From positions 1 through 64,000 of the forward strand of contig JAAWDM010000025.1 of assembly GCA_022793795.1 (NCBI GenBank): DNA of 64,000 nucleotides, written 5' to 3'. Of the stretch, positions 35,902 through 44,140 are shown in pieces. Position numbers and translations under genes: made by a program. This DNA is from Bacillota bacterium (lineage in GTDB: Bacteria > Bacillota > Clostridia > Peptostreptococcales > Anaerovoracaceae). The stretch's first letter is position 1. Every line of letters begins with the position of its first letter. Below the pieces are notes generated by a model, which was not told where the DNA came from, did no database searches, and saw nothing but the letters and a program-made list of their open reading frames with translations.

Positions 35902-35949
35902 GTACCCTCGATTGACAAAGACACACACGGTTTTGTCAATCGAGGGTAC
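35902..35949. promoter_or_regulatory. 18-bp perfect inverted repeat in the leader of an unknown gene
   Basis: TACCCTCGATTGACAAA (35903-35919) and TTTGTCAATCGAGGGTA (35932-35948) pair perfectly, extended by one outer G-C pair, with a 12-base loop. It lies at or just after the predicted transcription start and ends 12 bases before the ribosome site. It lacks a T-tract. It could be an operator, a 5' mRNA-protecting hairpin or a translation switch. Confidence 0.65.
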
Positions 35950-35973
35950 ATATCATGAAACGAGGTGATGGGA

Positions 35974-37293
35974 TTGACAGAATATAAAAAAGCGCCGCTT
36001 TCCCTCATTACAGGCGGTCTGTCCGAGTCAGCAACCACCAGCAAAAAAGCCTTTGTATCTGCTTATGTGACGGATACCAGACTGATGGGTGTCATCGGTG
36101 TATATATTCATTGGAAACTAATCGAAAATATGACTTACACAGAACTCCATCAGTTCTTCTATTTTGATGCAGAAGAATACGGTTTTGATACATATAAAAG
36201 CGTTTTAACCAAAGACTTAGGTCTGCAAAACGACGAGGATGGAGAAAAAGCCCTAAAAGAACTGCGAGAGGCGGAAAACACCCTGTTAGGTGGTCTTGGC
36301 GGCAAACAGGTCAATCTTTCTGAACTGGAGGCTCGTTATCTGGTACAGGAATATGTAGATTTAAATCAGCGGATGGAATTGCCTCTGCCAGAGGGCTATA
36401 ACGAGTATAAGTTTCTGCTAAAACCTCAGATCACTTTAGACCGCACTGAAGAATATGTACTCATGTCCAAGCAGTGCCCGATCTTAAACTCTCCTTATCA
36501 AATCATCAACTATTTTCTCATGCGATGCTTTGCTAAAGATTTCGGCGCTGCTAAGTTCCTGACGAAAAATTATGTACGAACCAATATTTTTCCGGAACAT
36601 AAGGCGGCTACCCTTTACAAAAATACCATCGATCCATCTGACCAGAAAAACAGCGGCTCCAACACCGATTATTACTGTACGGACAGCGATACAGATTTCG
36701 GTACCTTCCAGACCCACACGGCTTATCTGTGCGAGTCTCTCATCGAGTATGATGACCAATATTTTCTTGTGGTCACGCAAGTTACATTAGATCATCTTCG
36801 TATCGTAAAGTTCGAGAAGGTCTCATCCTTCAAAATTTCTGCGGCCGAAGCTGCTATGATGCTGACCAGACCGGAATATATTACTGTATTTGACATATTT
36901 AAAGACGCCCCCCTCTTCACCCACAACTCTACCGAACTGGCAAAGAGGTCCATGGTGACGCTTCATGACAAGGGCAGTCTGTTCATGATATTTCATCCCC
37001 ACAACAATCATGTCAATGGGAGGGTCTTTCGTCTAAATGAGGATGTTCTAGGCATCTATTACGTTTCTGACAGCGGCCAAATCATCTTATCCTCTTATAC
37101 AGCCGAAGGTATCCGCGCTTTAGAAGGTGATTTCCTCGTCTCCGGCTATGCCAGACATACCGTTCTAGTAGCAAAATATCAATTTAAAGAGCCGGTTCTC
37201 TATGATTTCATTACCAGCGACTTTGAGGATTTTGAGGACTTCGTGGAATTCATTGCAACCGATACCTTCCAAAGCAAGGACCCTGAATATTAA
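35974..37293 (+). CDS. Unrecognised protein, about 440 residues
   Basis: I do not recognise the family. The protein is soluble, acidic and without a signal peptide or clear membrane segment. It contains a Glu/Lys-rich helical part (about residues 85-125), a Cys at SKQCPILNSPYQI and a Tyr/Cys/Asp-rich part (TDYYCTDSDTDFG). The ribosome site GAGGTGAT (35962-35969) best fits a TTG start at 35974, reading TEYKKAPL; the alternatives GTG 35965 and ATG 35968 overlap that site. It is monocistronic, divergent from the E2-like/ligase pair, behind a sigma-A promoter and an 18-bp hairpin. Confidence 0.7.
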   Translation: MTEYKKAPLSLITGGLSESATTSKKAFVSAYVTDTRLMGVIGVYIHWKLIENMTYTELHQFFYFDAEEYGFDTYKSVLTKDLGLQNDEDGEKALKELREAENTLLGGLGGKQVNLSELEARYLVQEYVDLNQRMELPLPEGYNEYKFLLKPQITLDRTEEYVLMSKQCPILNSPYQIINYFLMRCFAKDFGAAKFLTKNYVRTNIFPEHKAATLYKNTIDPSDQKNSGSNTDYYCTDSDTDFGTFQTHTAYLCESLIEYDDQYFLVVTQVTLDHLRIVKFEKVSSFKISAAEAAMMLTRPEYITVFDIFKDAPLFTHNSTELAKRSMVTLHDKGSLFMIFHPHNNHVNGRVFRLNEDVLGIYYVSDSGQIILSSYTAEGIRALEGDFLVSGYARHTVLVAKYQFKEPVLYDFITSDFEDFEDFVEFIATDTFQSKDPEY

Positions 37294-37422
37294 AGGCTGT
37301 TGCACATTAAGGCAATATCCTTCCTTATTTCCCAACGGCATCCTTGTCTATTTCTCATAAAACTTTTGGTTGATTTTTTTGCATACTGAAAGGAGATTAT
37401 CGCACAATTTCCCTAATATGAC

Positions 37423-37443
37423 AACTGTATGACAGTTCTTTTT
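37423..37443 (+). terminator. Weak terminator
   Basis: AACTGT-ATG-ACAGTT (37423-37437) is followed by CTTTTT. It has only six base pairs; it lies between two convergent genes and could end the unknown-protein transcript. Confidence 0.35.
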
Positions 37444-37452
37444 ATCATCTAA

Positions 37453-38103
37453 TTATCCTTCTAAACCGATGTCTATATAGGCGTAATCGTCTTTTTCAAA
37501 GACCTCACCCACCCGATAAGATAAGGGCTCATAAAATATGGGCCCATCTACTGTGAGAGTATGGTACTCCCCATTCTCTCCACAGATGTCTATTCCATTG
37601 TCTTTCATAATTTCTATGGTTTCCTTATCCACCGGTCTTCCTAAAATGCTGACAGGAAGGTACTTGGTGTTCACAATCTTAATCAAGCTTCGATAACCCA
37701 GGGCTACCAGCTCTTTAACAGCTTCCTCTCTGCCCTTTTGCCACAGAGGAAATAGGGATTTTAGGCCAACATTCTGGCAGCGTTTCACACTCCACTGCCG
37801 ATTCCCTTCTATATCAATATCGCCAAAGCAGGCAGCTTCCGCGCCCATGGACTTGGCCTTTCGAAGTCCCTCCTCCATGGCCAGATGATAATCTTCTCCC
37901 TTCGTTTTACACAGAATCATGGGTATATGAAGGGCCTCCGAAATTCCATCCAGCAGTTCATAATCAGACCCATGAAAAAAAGAACGGTTAGCGGCCTCAT
38001 TTATCATCACCAAAAGAGCCACCGCTTGGTGACCCTTTTCCAACATCTTATGTAAGGCTAATGTGCTGTCTTTCCCACAGCTATAAGACATGACGAATTT
38101 CAT
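37453..38103 (-). CDS. Dph6-type PP-loop ATP pyrophosphatase (diphthine--ammonia ligase-like)
   Basis: A 216-residue protein. The N-terminal SYSCGKDS is a PP-loop that binds ATP, and the rest (ALLVMINEAANRSFFHG, GAEAACFGDID, EYHTLTVDGPIFY) matches the Dph6/MJ0570 family. In eukaryotes Dph6 amidates diphthine on elongation factor 2; bacteria lack diphthamide, so the bacterial role is unknown, possibly in cofactor or tRNA chemistry. The start at 38103 is chosen because GGAGAAA lies upstream and its ATG overlaps the preceding stop (ATGA), showing coupling with the Cys-rich membrane protein. Confidence 0.8.
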   Translation of the reverse strand: MKFVMSYSCGKDSTLALHKMLEKGHQAVALLVMINEAANRSFFHGSDYELLDGISEALHIPMILCKTKGEDYHLAMEEGLRKAKSMGAEAACFGDIDIEGNRQWSVKRCQNVGLKSLFPLWQKGREEAVKELVALGYRSLIKIVNTKYLPVSILGRPVDKETIEIMKDNGIDICGENGEYHTLTVDGPIFYEPLSYRVGEVFEKDDYAYIDIGLEG

Positions 38104-38654
38104 AAAGATTTCTCCATACAGCCCTCCACAGAGCAGCCTTGGCATACGCCGTCGCAGCCTACCACAGAATCTGCCTCATCGCAGTCAGCATCTGTCCTAC
38201 AGTTATCAGACCAGTTAGCTTCATAACCATCGTCATAATAATTGGCGATTCTGTCCAGCTTTCTATCCATGGAAACTGTCTTTCTGCACAGAATGATAAA
38301 CATCATCAGAAGTTCAAAACATACTCGCAGAATCAAATTGATTACTATCAGTTCCATGGCGCCCACCAGAAAAGAACCCAGCACGATGGTTACAATCCCG
38401 ACTATGGTAACCACACAAGTAGACACAATATACACAAAGCGCAAAATGTCCTCTGCATAAAATCGATTAAAATTCATAAAATGATACAGTTTTCCTCTGA
38501 ATCCTGTATATTTTCCTTCGTTCTTTTTTCTAAAAAATGTAAAGAACAACACCACTCCGAAAACCAATGCCACAAACACTGCGATACCTAGGATTAACGC
38601 ATGATTCACATAATGCATCATTGGCGTTCCATAATAATATCCATTTATCATCAT
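38100..38654 (-). CDS. Membrane protein with Cys-rich C-terminal tail
   Basis: A 184-residue protein starting MMINGYYYG; the ATG at 38654 is chosen for the AAGGGGAA site upstream. Two or three membrane segments fall at about 20-42, 75-100 and 103-125. The C-terminal 35 residues are acidic and Cys-rich (CRTDADCDEADSVVGCDG and CQGCSVEGC), seven Cys in all, resembling a metal or Fe-S binding site. The stop overlaps the Dph6-like start, so the two are made together. No family is recognised. Confidence 0.65.
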   Translation of the reverse strand: MMINGYYYGTPMMHYVNHALILGIAVFVALVFGVVLFFTFFRKKNEGKYTGFRGKLYHFMNFNRFYAEDILRFVYIVSTCVVTIVGIVTIVLGSFLVGAMELIVINLILRVCFELLMMFIILCRKTVSMDRKLDRIANYYDDGYEANWSDNCRTDADCDEADSVVGCDGVCQGCSVEGCMEKSL

Positions 38655-38705
38655 CTTACTTCCCCTTTCTGGTCTCTTCTTTTGTCTGGCTCTATCATAT
38701 ACCAT

Positions 38706-39010
38706 CCCACGTGGAAAATCTATGAGTATACTGTGAAAAAAGAAAAAACTTTCTACCGCATATCATACCACCTTCGTACATTATGTCAACCGTTGTTCGC
38801 AGAAAGGCAAACACTTTTCAACATACTTTAAACCTGAAAGTTTCAAGGATTCTTCTATTTATCCACAGGTTTTCCTAATATTGTATACAATTTTACCCAC
38901 ATAGGCATGTGGATAACTATATTTCATTTAATCCTTGAAATTTCAATATTGAACATATTTTTATTCTTTTGTCAAGGGGAAGTTATCCACATATTTTTCT
39001 CATAAAATAT
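38706..39010. other. AT-rich gap with a DnaA-box cluster
   Basis: No gene is convincing in this 310-bp stretch. TTATCCACA occurs at 38859-38867 and 38983-38991, its complement TGTGGATAA at 38908-38916, and a one-mismatch box, TTACCCACA, at 38893-38901. Between the boxes lies AT-rich DNA with little structure. An AT hairpin (CATATTTT/AAAATATG, about 38990-39011) lies next to the CwlD stop. Confidence 0.65.
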
Positions 39011-39015
39011 GCCGA

Positions 39016-39828
39016 TTATTTCGATTTGTTCGTGCTGTCTATTACTGGTAAATTTTCATCTTTTTCCAGGCATAAAATTTCATTGATTCCCTGCCAGATA
39101 GCTTTTGCAAGTTCCTGTTGATATTCCGGTGTTTTTAGATTATCTGCCTCTTTTTGGTTAGACAAAAAACCACACTCTACTAAAACGATGGGGCATGTAG
39201 GATTCTGAAACAAAAGAATATCATTCTTCTTCATGGCCTCTCTTTCCCGTCCATCAGGAATGGCCGTTTCAAGGGATTTTTGCACAGATTCGGCAAAATC
39301 TCTGCTGCTGTAACCTGCCCCTTGTTCGTCTGTTCGTCCCTCTGTTCGCTCTCCATCCGCTGATGGATAAAAAACCTGTGCCCCGTATACTGATGCATCA
39401 GAAGGATAGCTGTTCAAATGAATGGATACCGCCAGGTTGGCTGACGCTTCCTCCATGATCTTTTTTCTCTCCAGTAAATCCTCCCTCTTCTTTGATACCC
39501 CATCTCCGTCTCCGTCTAACCCTTGATCGGCTTCTCTGGTCATAACGATTTCAACAGGATATTGGGACGCCTCATCCTTTAAGGCCAAGGCAATGGCTAA
39601 ATTAATATTCTTCTCTTGGGTGCCATCAGCTGATTCTGCACCGCCGTCAAAGCCCCCATGACCTGCATCAATGACAAGCACTGGTTTCTTTACCTCCTGC
39701 TCTATGTTCACTCCCGCCTCAATAGCGGCTCCCACTCCATAATCTGCTGTCATGAAAAAAGCGCTGCTCAACAGTCCCAATCCAAAGGCCATCACCGCTG
39801 CTGCACATATTACGGCTCTCTTTTTCAA
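39016..39828 (-). CDS. cwlD: N-acetylmuramoyl-L-alanine amidase (CwlD type)
   Basis: A 270-residue exported amidase. The start is the TTG at 39828, giving MKKRAVICAAAV, because GGAGGGG lies seven bases before it. A signal anchor at about 4-26 is followed by the Amidase_3 domain with zinc ligands in DAGHGG, a Glu in the EKNINLA helix and His in SIHLNSY, and the catalytic Glu in LVECGFLSN. Its single-domain layout and length fit CwlD, which makes muramic-delta-lactam in spore cortex peptidoglycan; a vegetative amidase is possible. It is monocistronic. Confidence 0.78.
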   Translation of the reverse strand: MKKRAVICAAAVMAFGLGLLSSAFFMTADYGVGAAIEAGVNIEQEVKKPVLVIDAGHGGFDGGAESADGTQEKNINLAIALALKDEASQYPVEIVMTREADQGLDGDGDGVSKKREDLLERKKIMEEASANLAVSIHLNSYPSDASVYGAQVFYPSADGERTEGRTDEQGAGYSSRDFAESVQKSLETAIPDGREREAMKKNDILLFQNPTCPIVLVECGFLSNQKEADNLKTPEYQQELAKAIWQGINEILCLEKDENLPVIDSTNKSK

Positions 39829-39980
39829 TGTAATCCCCTCCAATCTTCTTTTCTCTTCATTTTATGTGATGGTAACGGTTAATCATTCCTGATTTTCTTT
39901 TTTCAGCAGCTTCACCGTAAAATATACCTGTATGAGCTGCGGTTACCTCTAGGGTTGATGTGGCTTTTGGGCTGGAAATT

Positions 39981-40022
39981 AAAAAAAGAGCCAACATTTT
40001 AAGTCAATTCTGTTGGCTCTTT
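39981..40022 (-). terminator. Strong terminator of the flavin reductase gene
   Basis: AAAGAGCCAACA (39985-39996) pairs perfectly with TGTTGGCTCTTT (40011-40022). On the - strand the stem is followed by a run of seven T. It lies about 78 bases past the flavin reductase stop. Confidence 0.8.
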
Positions 40023-40099
40023 CCAGAAAAACTAAAGAGATGTACAACATCTAGAAAATATATCAAGATTGGCAAGTTGCTGCTAACCAATAATTTACA

Positions 40100-40672
40100 T
40101 CATTTTTTCATAAGTTCGGCTCCTGCGTTCCAGGCCATACCTACCTTTTCCCCTGTGGTGTAGTAACCATTCTGGAACTGGTCAAACATGAGTGCATGAA
40201 GTTTCATCGGGTCAACTTTGCCATTTTCACTGAGAACTGCTTCCTCTGCCTTTACATTGACAATTTTCCCCACGATCCCAGAAACATGTTCGGTATCAAG
40301 AATATCCAGTAATTCACATTCCATTGCAACAGGAAATTCCTCAATGATTGGTGCATGAACCTTATCGCTCTTTACCGCATGGTATCCAGTGCGCTCAAAC
40401 TTATCATCCATTTTATTACCAGATGCAATCCCAAAGAAATCGGCAACATCCATGTGTGTCTCATCTGCAATCGCTACAGTGAAAGCCTTGCTAGCCTTGA
40501 TATTCAGCCATGTTTTCTTGCCTTCTCCGATAAATAGAATGATTTTGTCATTGTCGCAAATTTGTCCCCATGCCACGTTCATAACGTTGACTTTCTCATT
40601 TTCATCGTATGCCGCTACCATCAGTACTGGCATAGGATAAACTGCCGGAATTGCTCCTAAATTCTTCTTCAT
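40100..40672 (-). CDS. Flavin reductase-like FMN-binding protein
   Basis: A 190-residue protein of the flavin reductase-like domain family (split-barrel, FMN-binding). MKKNLGAIPAVYPMPVLMVAAYDE is the typical opening, and NVAWGQICDNDKIILFIG, FTVAI and AMECELLDI follow in order. The start at 40672 is set by AAAGGAGCGG before it; the longer frame would run into the regulator promoter. Such proteins transfer electrons from NAD(P)H to flavins or act as FMN-binding redox proteins. It is divergent from an HxlR regulator, a frequent arrangement for redox- or quinone-responsive control. Confidence 0.8.
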   Translation of the reverse strand: MKKNLGAIPAVYPMPVLMVAAYDENEKVNVMNVAWGQICDNDKIILFIGEGKKTWLNIKASKAFTVAIADETHMDVADFFGIASGNKMDDKFERTGYHAVKSDKVHAPIIEEFPVAMECELLDILDTEHVSGIVGKIVNVKAEEAVLSENGKVDPMKLHALMFDQFQNGYYTTGEKVGMAWNAGAELMKK

Positions 40673-40775
40673 ACTATCCGCTCCTTTTAAAAATATGTTG
40701 GTTGACATTTCTATTTGTCATCAGTATAATCATAAACAAAACAGACCCAAAAATCAAGAACGCACATTTTTGTAA

Positions 40776-40798
40776 TATACTATCATTTTGTATAGTAA
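40776..40798. promoter_or_regulatory. Candidate HxlR operator
   Basis: TACTAT (40778-40783) and ATAGTA (40792-40797) are inverted half-sites separated by eight bases, within the divergent promoter region and 15 bases upstream of the HxlR ATG. HxlR/YodB regulators bind TACTA-type dyads. Confidence 0.5.
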
Positions 40799-40812
40799 GA
40801 GAGGTATACATT

Positions 40813-41160
40813 ATGAATATCGAAAAGATGAAAACTTATAATTGTCCCGTAGAGGCGGCTTTAGATGTGATTGGCGGCAAATATAAAGCCATCATTGTGT
40901 ATACGCTAATCGATGGAACTAAGCGTTATAATGAGATTCAACATGCAGTTCCGAAAGCAACACCCCGCATGTTAAGTAAACAGTTGAAAGAACTCGAGGA
41001 AGACGGTGTTATCAAACGGGTTTTGTATCCCGTTGTCCCACCCAAAACAGAATATTCTCTCACTGATTTTGGAAATACTTTAGTCCCTATTGTTAAAGCG
41101 CTTTGTAAATGGGGCGAACACTATTTCTCACTTGCAGGCCTGCCTATTCCTCCTAATTAA
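40813..41160 (+). CDS. HxlR family transcriptional regulator
   Basis: A 115-residue winged-helix regulator. CPVEAALDVIGGKYKAIIVYTL is the HxlR signature with the conserved N-terminal Cys, followed by the recognition helix (TPRMLSKQLKELEEDGVI) and the wing. Cys11 may serve as a thiol sensor, as in YodB and HypR. The start at 40813 excludes a 54-codon upstream extension that would cover the divergent promoter. It probably represses itself and the flavin reductase through the dyad at 40776-40798. Confidence 0.85.
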   Translation: MNIEKMKTYNCPVEAALDVIGGKYKAIIVYTLIDGTKRYNEIQHAVPKATPRMLSKQLKELEEDGVIKRVLYPVVPPKTEYSLTDFGNTLVPIVKALCKWGEHYFSLAGLPIPPN

Positions 41161-41215
41161 ACGACGAATTGGCAGCACTCATAAGTATAATTGTAATAAA
41201 CACGGAGGAATACCC

Positions 41216-42493
41216 ATGGCAACCATAAAACTCTACCAACAAGATGTCTATCTAAGGGAAACGACTGCTCACATTACCAGTGCGGTAAAATCGGAAACCC
41301 ATACACTGGTAACCCTGGATCAAACCATCTTCTTTCCTACCGGAGGCGGCCAAAGCTGTGATAAGGGAACCCTGGCAGCCTTCCCTGTCCTAGACGTTTA
41401 CGAAAAAGAGGGGGAAATCTATCATGTGGTGGATTGCCAACCAGAAGAACTGCCCATAGACAGCGAAATCTCCCTTGTCTTAGATTGGAACCATCGTTTT
41501 GACAACATGCAGCGCCACTGCGGTGAACACATCATGAGCGGTATCTTTTATCGGGAATTCGGCGGCGTCAATCGCGGTTTTCATATGGGCGACCAATATA
41601 TGACCATTGACATCAGCCTGGAGGAAAATCCTGAATATACTAAGGTTACATGGGATATGGCAAAACATGCCGAGAGATGTGCCAACCAAGTCATCTGGGA
41701 CAATGCGCCAGTCATCACCCGCCATTTTGATACCCACGAAGAAGCAGCCCGTCTGCCCCTGCGAAAAGCCCTAGCTTTAGATGAAGACATTACCATTGTC
41801 TGCGTGGGCAGCGTGGATAATCCCTCCGACTGCGTGGCCTGTTGCGGTACCCACCCATCCACAGCCGGACAGGTGGGCATGATTAAGATTTACAAAGTAG
41901 AAAGCAATAAGGGCATGTTCCGCATTTATATGGAAGCTGGCCAAAGAGCGTTCCAAAAATACCAGCAGGAGTACGATACCCTTACGGAATTGGGCAACAA
42001 ACTGTCCTCCGGAACGGAAGATTTGATGAACAAATACCTGGCTCAGCAGGAAAAAAGCCATGAAACCCGCAACAAACTGGGACAGCTTCGCAGACTTATG
42101 GTATCCCAGGAAGCCTCTAAGATAAAATCTATTTTGCAAAGGGATGGGGCCTCGGCGATGGCAACTGGCGGAAACGAATCTTTAGAGGGTAGTCTCTCTT
42201 GGTTTGATGGTAACCCGGCTTTCAGTTATAACATCCTGTCCCTGGACGACCTACTCAACGTGGCCAAGGAGCTTTACCCAGTCATTCCTAACATTCTGTT
42301 CTTGGTTCACCGGCCAAGTCATACGGTATTGCTTTGCTCCAGCGGCAAGCCGGACTGCGGCAAGTTGGTCAAGGAAAACGCAACCATCTACAACGGTAAG
42401 GGCGGCGGTAATGCCACCTCGGCCCGAGCCATTTTCCAAAAGGACGAATATGTGGACACCTTCATGGATTTAATCAGCAAGCATTTAAAATAG
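41216..42493 (+). CDS. Alanyl-tRNA editing protein (AlaX family, with DHHA1 domain)
   Basis: A 425-residue trans-editing protein. The N-terminal part resembles the AlaRS editing domain; the zinc-binding pair HCGEH (His101, His105) and CVACCGTH (about 208-215) is complete, and a coiled coil plus DHHA1 domain fills the C-terminus (GKGGGNATSARAIF). It hydrolyses Ser- or Gly-tRNA(Ala) in the cytoplasm. The ATG at 41216 has CGGAGGAA nine bases upstream; a longer frame overlaps the regulator stop. It may share a transcript with HxlR, though they are probably functionally separate. Confidence 0.87.
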   Translation: MATIKLYQQDVYLRETTAHITSAVKSETHTLVTLDQTIFFPTGGGQSCDKGTLAAFPVLDVYEKEGEIYHVVDCQPEELPIDSEISLVLDWNHRFDNMQRHCGEHIMSGIFYREFGGVNRGFHMGDQYMTIDISLEENPEYTKVTWDMAKHAERCANQVIWDNAPVITRHFDTHEEAARLPLRKALALDEDITIVCVGSVDNPSDCVACCGTHPSTAGQVGMIKIYKVESNKGMFRIYMEAGQRAFQKYQQEYDTLTELGNKLSSGTEDLMNKYLAQQEKSHETRNKLGQLRRLMVSQEASKIKSILQRDGASAMATGGNESLEGSLSWFDGNPAFSYNILSLDDLLNVAKELYPVIPNILFLVHRPSHTVLLCSSGKPDCGKLVKENATIYNGKGGGNATSARAIFQKDEYVDTFMDLISKHLK

Positions 42494-42514
42494 GGAGGCC
42501 TAAGCCTCCCTATT
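42489..42514. terminator. Terminator of the AlaX gene
   Basis: AATAGGGAGGC (42489-42499) pairs perfectly with GCCTCCCTATT (42504-42514). The AlaX stop codon (42491-42493) and the end of the DUF1703 remnant lie inside it. The T-tract is weak (CTTAA). Confidence 0.6.
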
Positions 42515-42783
42515 CTTAACCATGCAGCCTTTTCTGTAAAAGCTGACGCTATATTTCAGTATAGGTCTGTAGCCTTCGGCAAGGAGCGACGCTCCAAAGT
42601 CCTGCTCTTCTATCTGCTTCAAACCTTCCTCACATTTACTCTCCATCTCTGAAAATTTTTTGGCCACCTTCAGCTCTAATATCATGGCTCTACCCATAGT
42701 CAAAATAACTGGCGGTATCCATCAGCTGCTGGGAAATAAAGTCCTTCAAAGAGGGAGCGGTTATCGATTTTCTCTCCCTGGCT
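42500..42783 (-). pseudogene. Deletion remnant of a DUF1703 (AAA-ATPase/PDDEXK) gene
   Basis: Two pieces of one protein family remain. The last 65 codons read GRAMILELKVAKKFSEMESK and, later, ILKYSVSFYRKGCMVK, the C-terminal nuclease-like end of DUF1703 ATPases. Just upstream, another frame reads EKIDNRSLFEGLYF, a piece from near the N-terminus of the same family. About 400 codons between them are missing and the frames differ, so the gene is dead. It lies in line after the YabE-like stop codon at 42784. Confidence 0.65.
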
Positions 42784-43833
42784 TTAACCTTTACCCTCTT
42801 CAATAACATAAACCGTGGTGTTTCGAGCGCCCCAGAGAATGCATTGTTCATATTTTTCCATATATAGGTCTACTACTTTTCCCTTAATGGCTGAACCCAC
42901 ATCGTTGGCTATGGCATATCCATATCCCTCGATGTAAAGCAGCGAGCCTAAGGGAATCAAATCCTTATCCACCGCAACAGTGCCGAATTCACATGGAAGG
43001 CCATAGCATCCCACAGGACTGCCGCTAAAATAGTAGGATACAGCGCGAACGTTTTCCAGCTTGCGTTTATAAGTAAGGTTTTTCGGTTTGCCAAAGCTGA
43101 TTTTAGTTCCATAACCGATGACTTTATCTCGCTTTTTCGTAACCACCTTACTTTCCACCAGTTTGCGGTCAGTCTTCTTTCCATCCACATAGGTGATTTC
43201 ATAAACTTTCCGCAATTTCCCTTTTCGTCCCTTTTGGGTCACCTTCATATCTCCAATGGTAATGTTAGGGTCAGCTTCATAGACTACCTGATAGTCTTCC
43301 GTTTCCGTTTCATAGACCCGTTCCTTTCTCACCCTGCTTACCACAACCTTATCGCCTTCCTTTAAAGGCGTTCCCAGGGCTGGCGTGACCATATCCTCTT
43401 CCCCCAGATCTACGCCCGCTTCTTCTAAGGCAATGCTTGCAGTGGCTGGCAGCATTTCCACCCTATGGTTCTTACCGTCTGCAACCACATCTACGCAGAT
43501 CTCCTTCGTAATGTGAATCGTCATACCATCCTCAATAGCGCTATCCAACGCCACATCTATCTTATCTTCGTTCTGTACAAAATCTATGCTCTGGCTCTGT
43601 AGAAACTGTTCTACTGTGGAACTGGTCGTATCATACATAGACGATGTGACTGCCAGCGAATCATCGATAAAAACTGTCACCTGTTTGGGTATGCAATAGC
43701 CTGCTATTAAAAGACCGCAAAGGATAACACAGCCAGCAGCTGCCACAGGTTTCAAAATTCTTTTCAAATCTTTCTTAAGCAACGGACGCTTTTGCTCAAG
43801 TCTAAAAATAATCTCTTTTATTTTTTCTATCAT
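42784..43833 (-). CDS. YabE/RpfB-like G5 and 3D-domain cell-wall protein
   Basis: A 349-residue protein. The start at 43833 (MIEKIKEII) follows AGGAGG; an earlier frame start is not needed. One membrane segment (about 32-54) is followed by two DUF348 repeats (VTVFIDDSLAVTSSMY and IHITKEICVDVVADG), a G5 domain with GYGTKISFG, and a C-terminal 3D domain with the three Asp (VDKDLIPLG, ANDVG, VVDLY), the catalytic fold of lytic transglycosylases related to Rpf/YabE. It likely remodels peptidoglycan at the cell surface. In Bacillus a homologue lies near tatD. Confidence 0.83.
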   Translation of the reverse strand: MIEKIKEIIFRLEQKRPLLKKDLKRILKPVAAAGCVILCGLLIAGYCIPKQVTVFIDDSLAVTSSMYDTTSSTVEQFLQSQSIDFVQNEDKIDVALDSAIEDGMTIHITKEICVDVVADGKNHRVEMLPATASIALEEAGVDLGEEDMVTPALGTPLKEGDKVVVSRVRKERVYETETEDYQVVYEADPNITIGDMKVTQKGRKGKLRKVYEITYVDGKKTDRKLVESKVVTKKRDKVIGYGTKISFGKPKNLTYKRKLENVRAVSYYFSGSPVGCYGLPCEFGTVAVDKDLIPLGSLLYIEGYGYAIANDVGSAIKGKVVDLYMEKYEQCILWGARNTTVYVIEEGKG

Positions 43834-44049
43834 AAAGCCTCCTATTTTCCCAAATAGTTTACCATAATATACATGCAAGCGCAAGAAAATCGCCCATAAA
43901 ACCCCTCTTTTGTTTCCATATAATACCATATTCCTAAAAGTTTTGTGAAGAAATTTTTAGAAAAATAGCCATTTTCTCTATTCTTTTCTATTTCAAAGCA
44001 AAATATACATATATACCAATATAGTTTACATAATTCAGCACAATCTGAC

Positions 44050-44122
44050 AAAAACGGCCAAAAGAGCCGCTTGCACAAACGATTGTTTTTCGCTCATGCG
44101 TCGGCTCTTTTGGCCGTTTTTT
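44050..44122 (-). terminator. Terminator of the hydantoin operon, 20-bp stem
   Basis: AAAAACGGCCAAAAGAGCCG (44050-44069) and its exact complement at 44102-44121 enclose a 32-base spacer. On the - strand the stem ends in TTTTT. It starts about 20 bases past the hydantoinase stop; the symmetry lets it work on both strands. Confidence 0.75.
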
Positions 44123-44140
44123 GAGGTAAATCTGTTTTCT

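Noticed and set aside
38859-38991. Chromosome origin oriC
   Set aside because: No dnaA, dnaN or rpmH is near, and genes to the right are transcribed toward this site; a DnaA-binding regulatory site is more likely.
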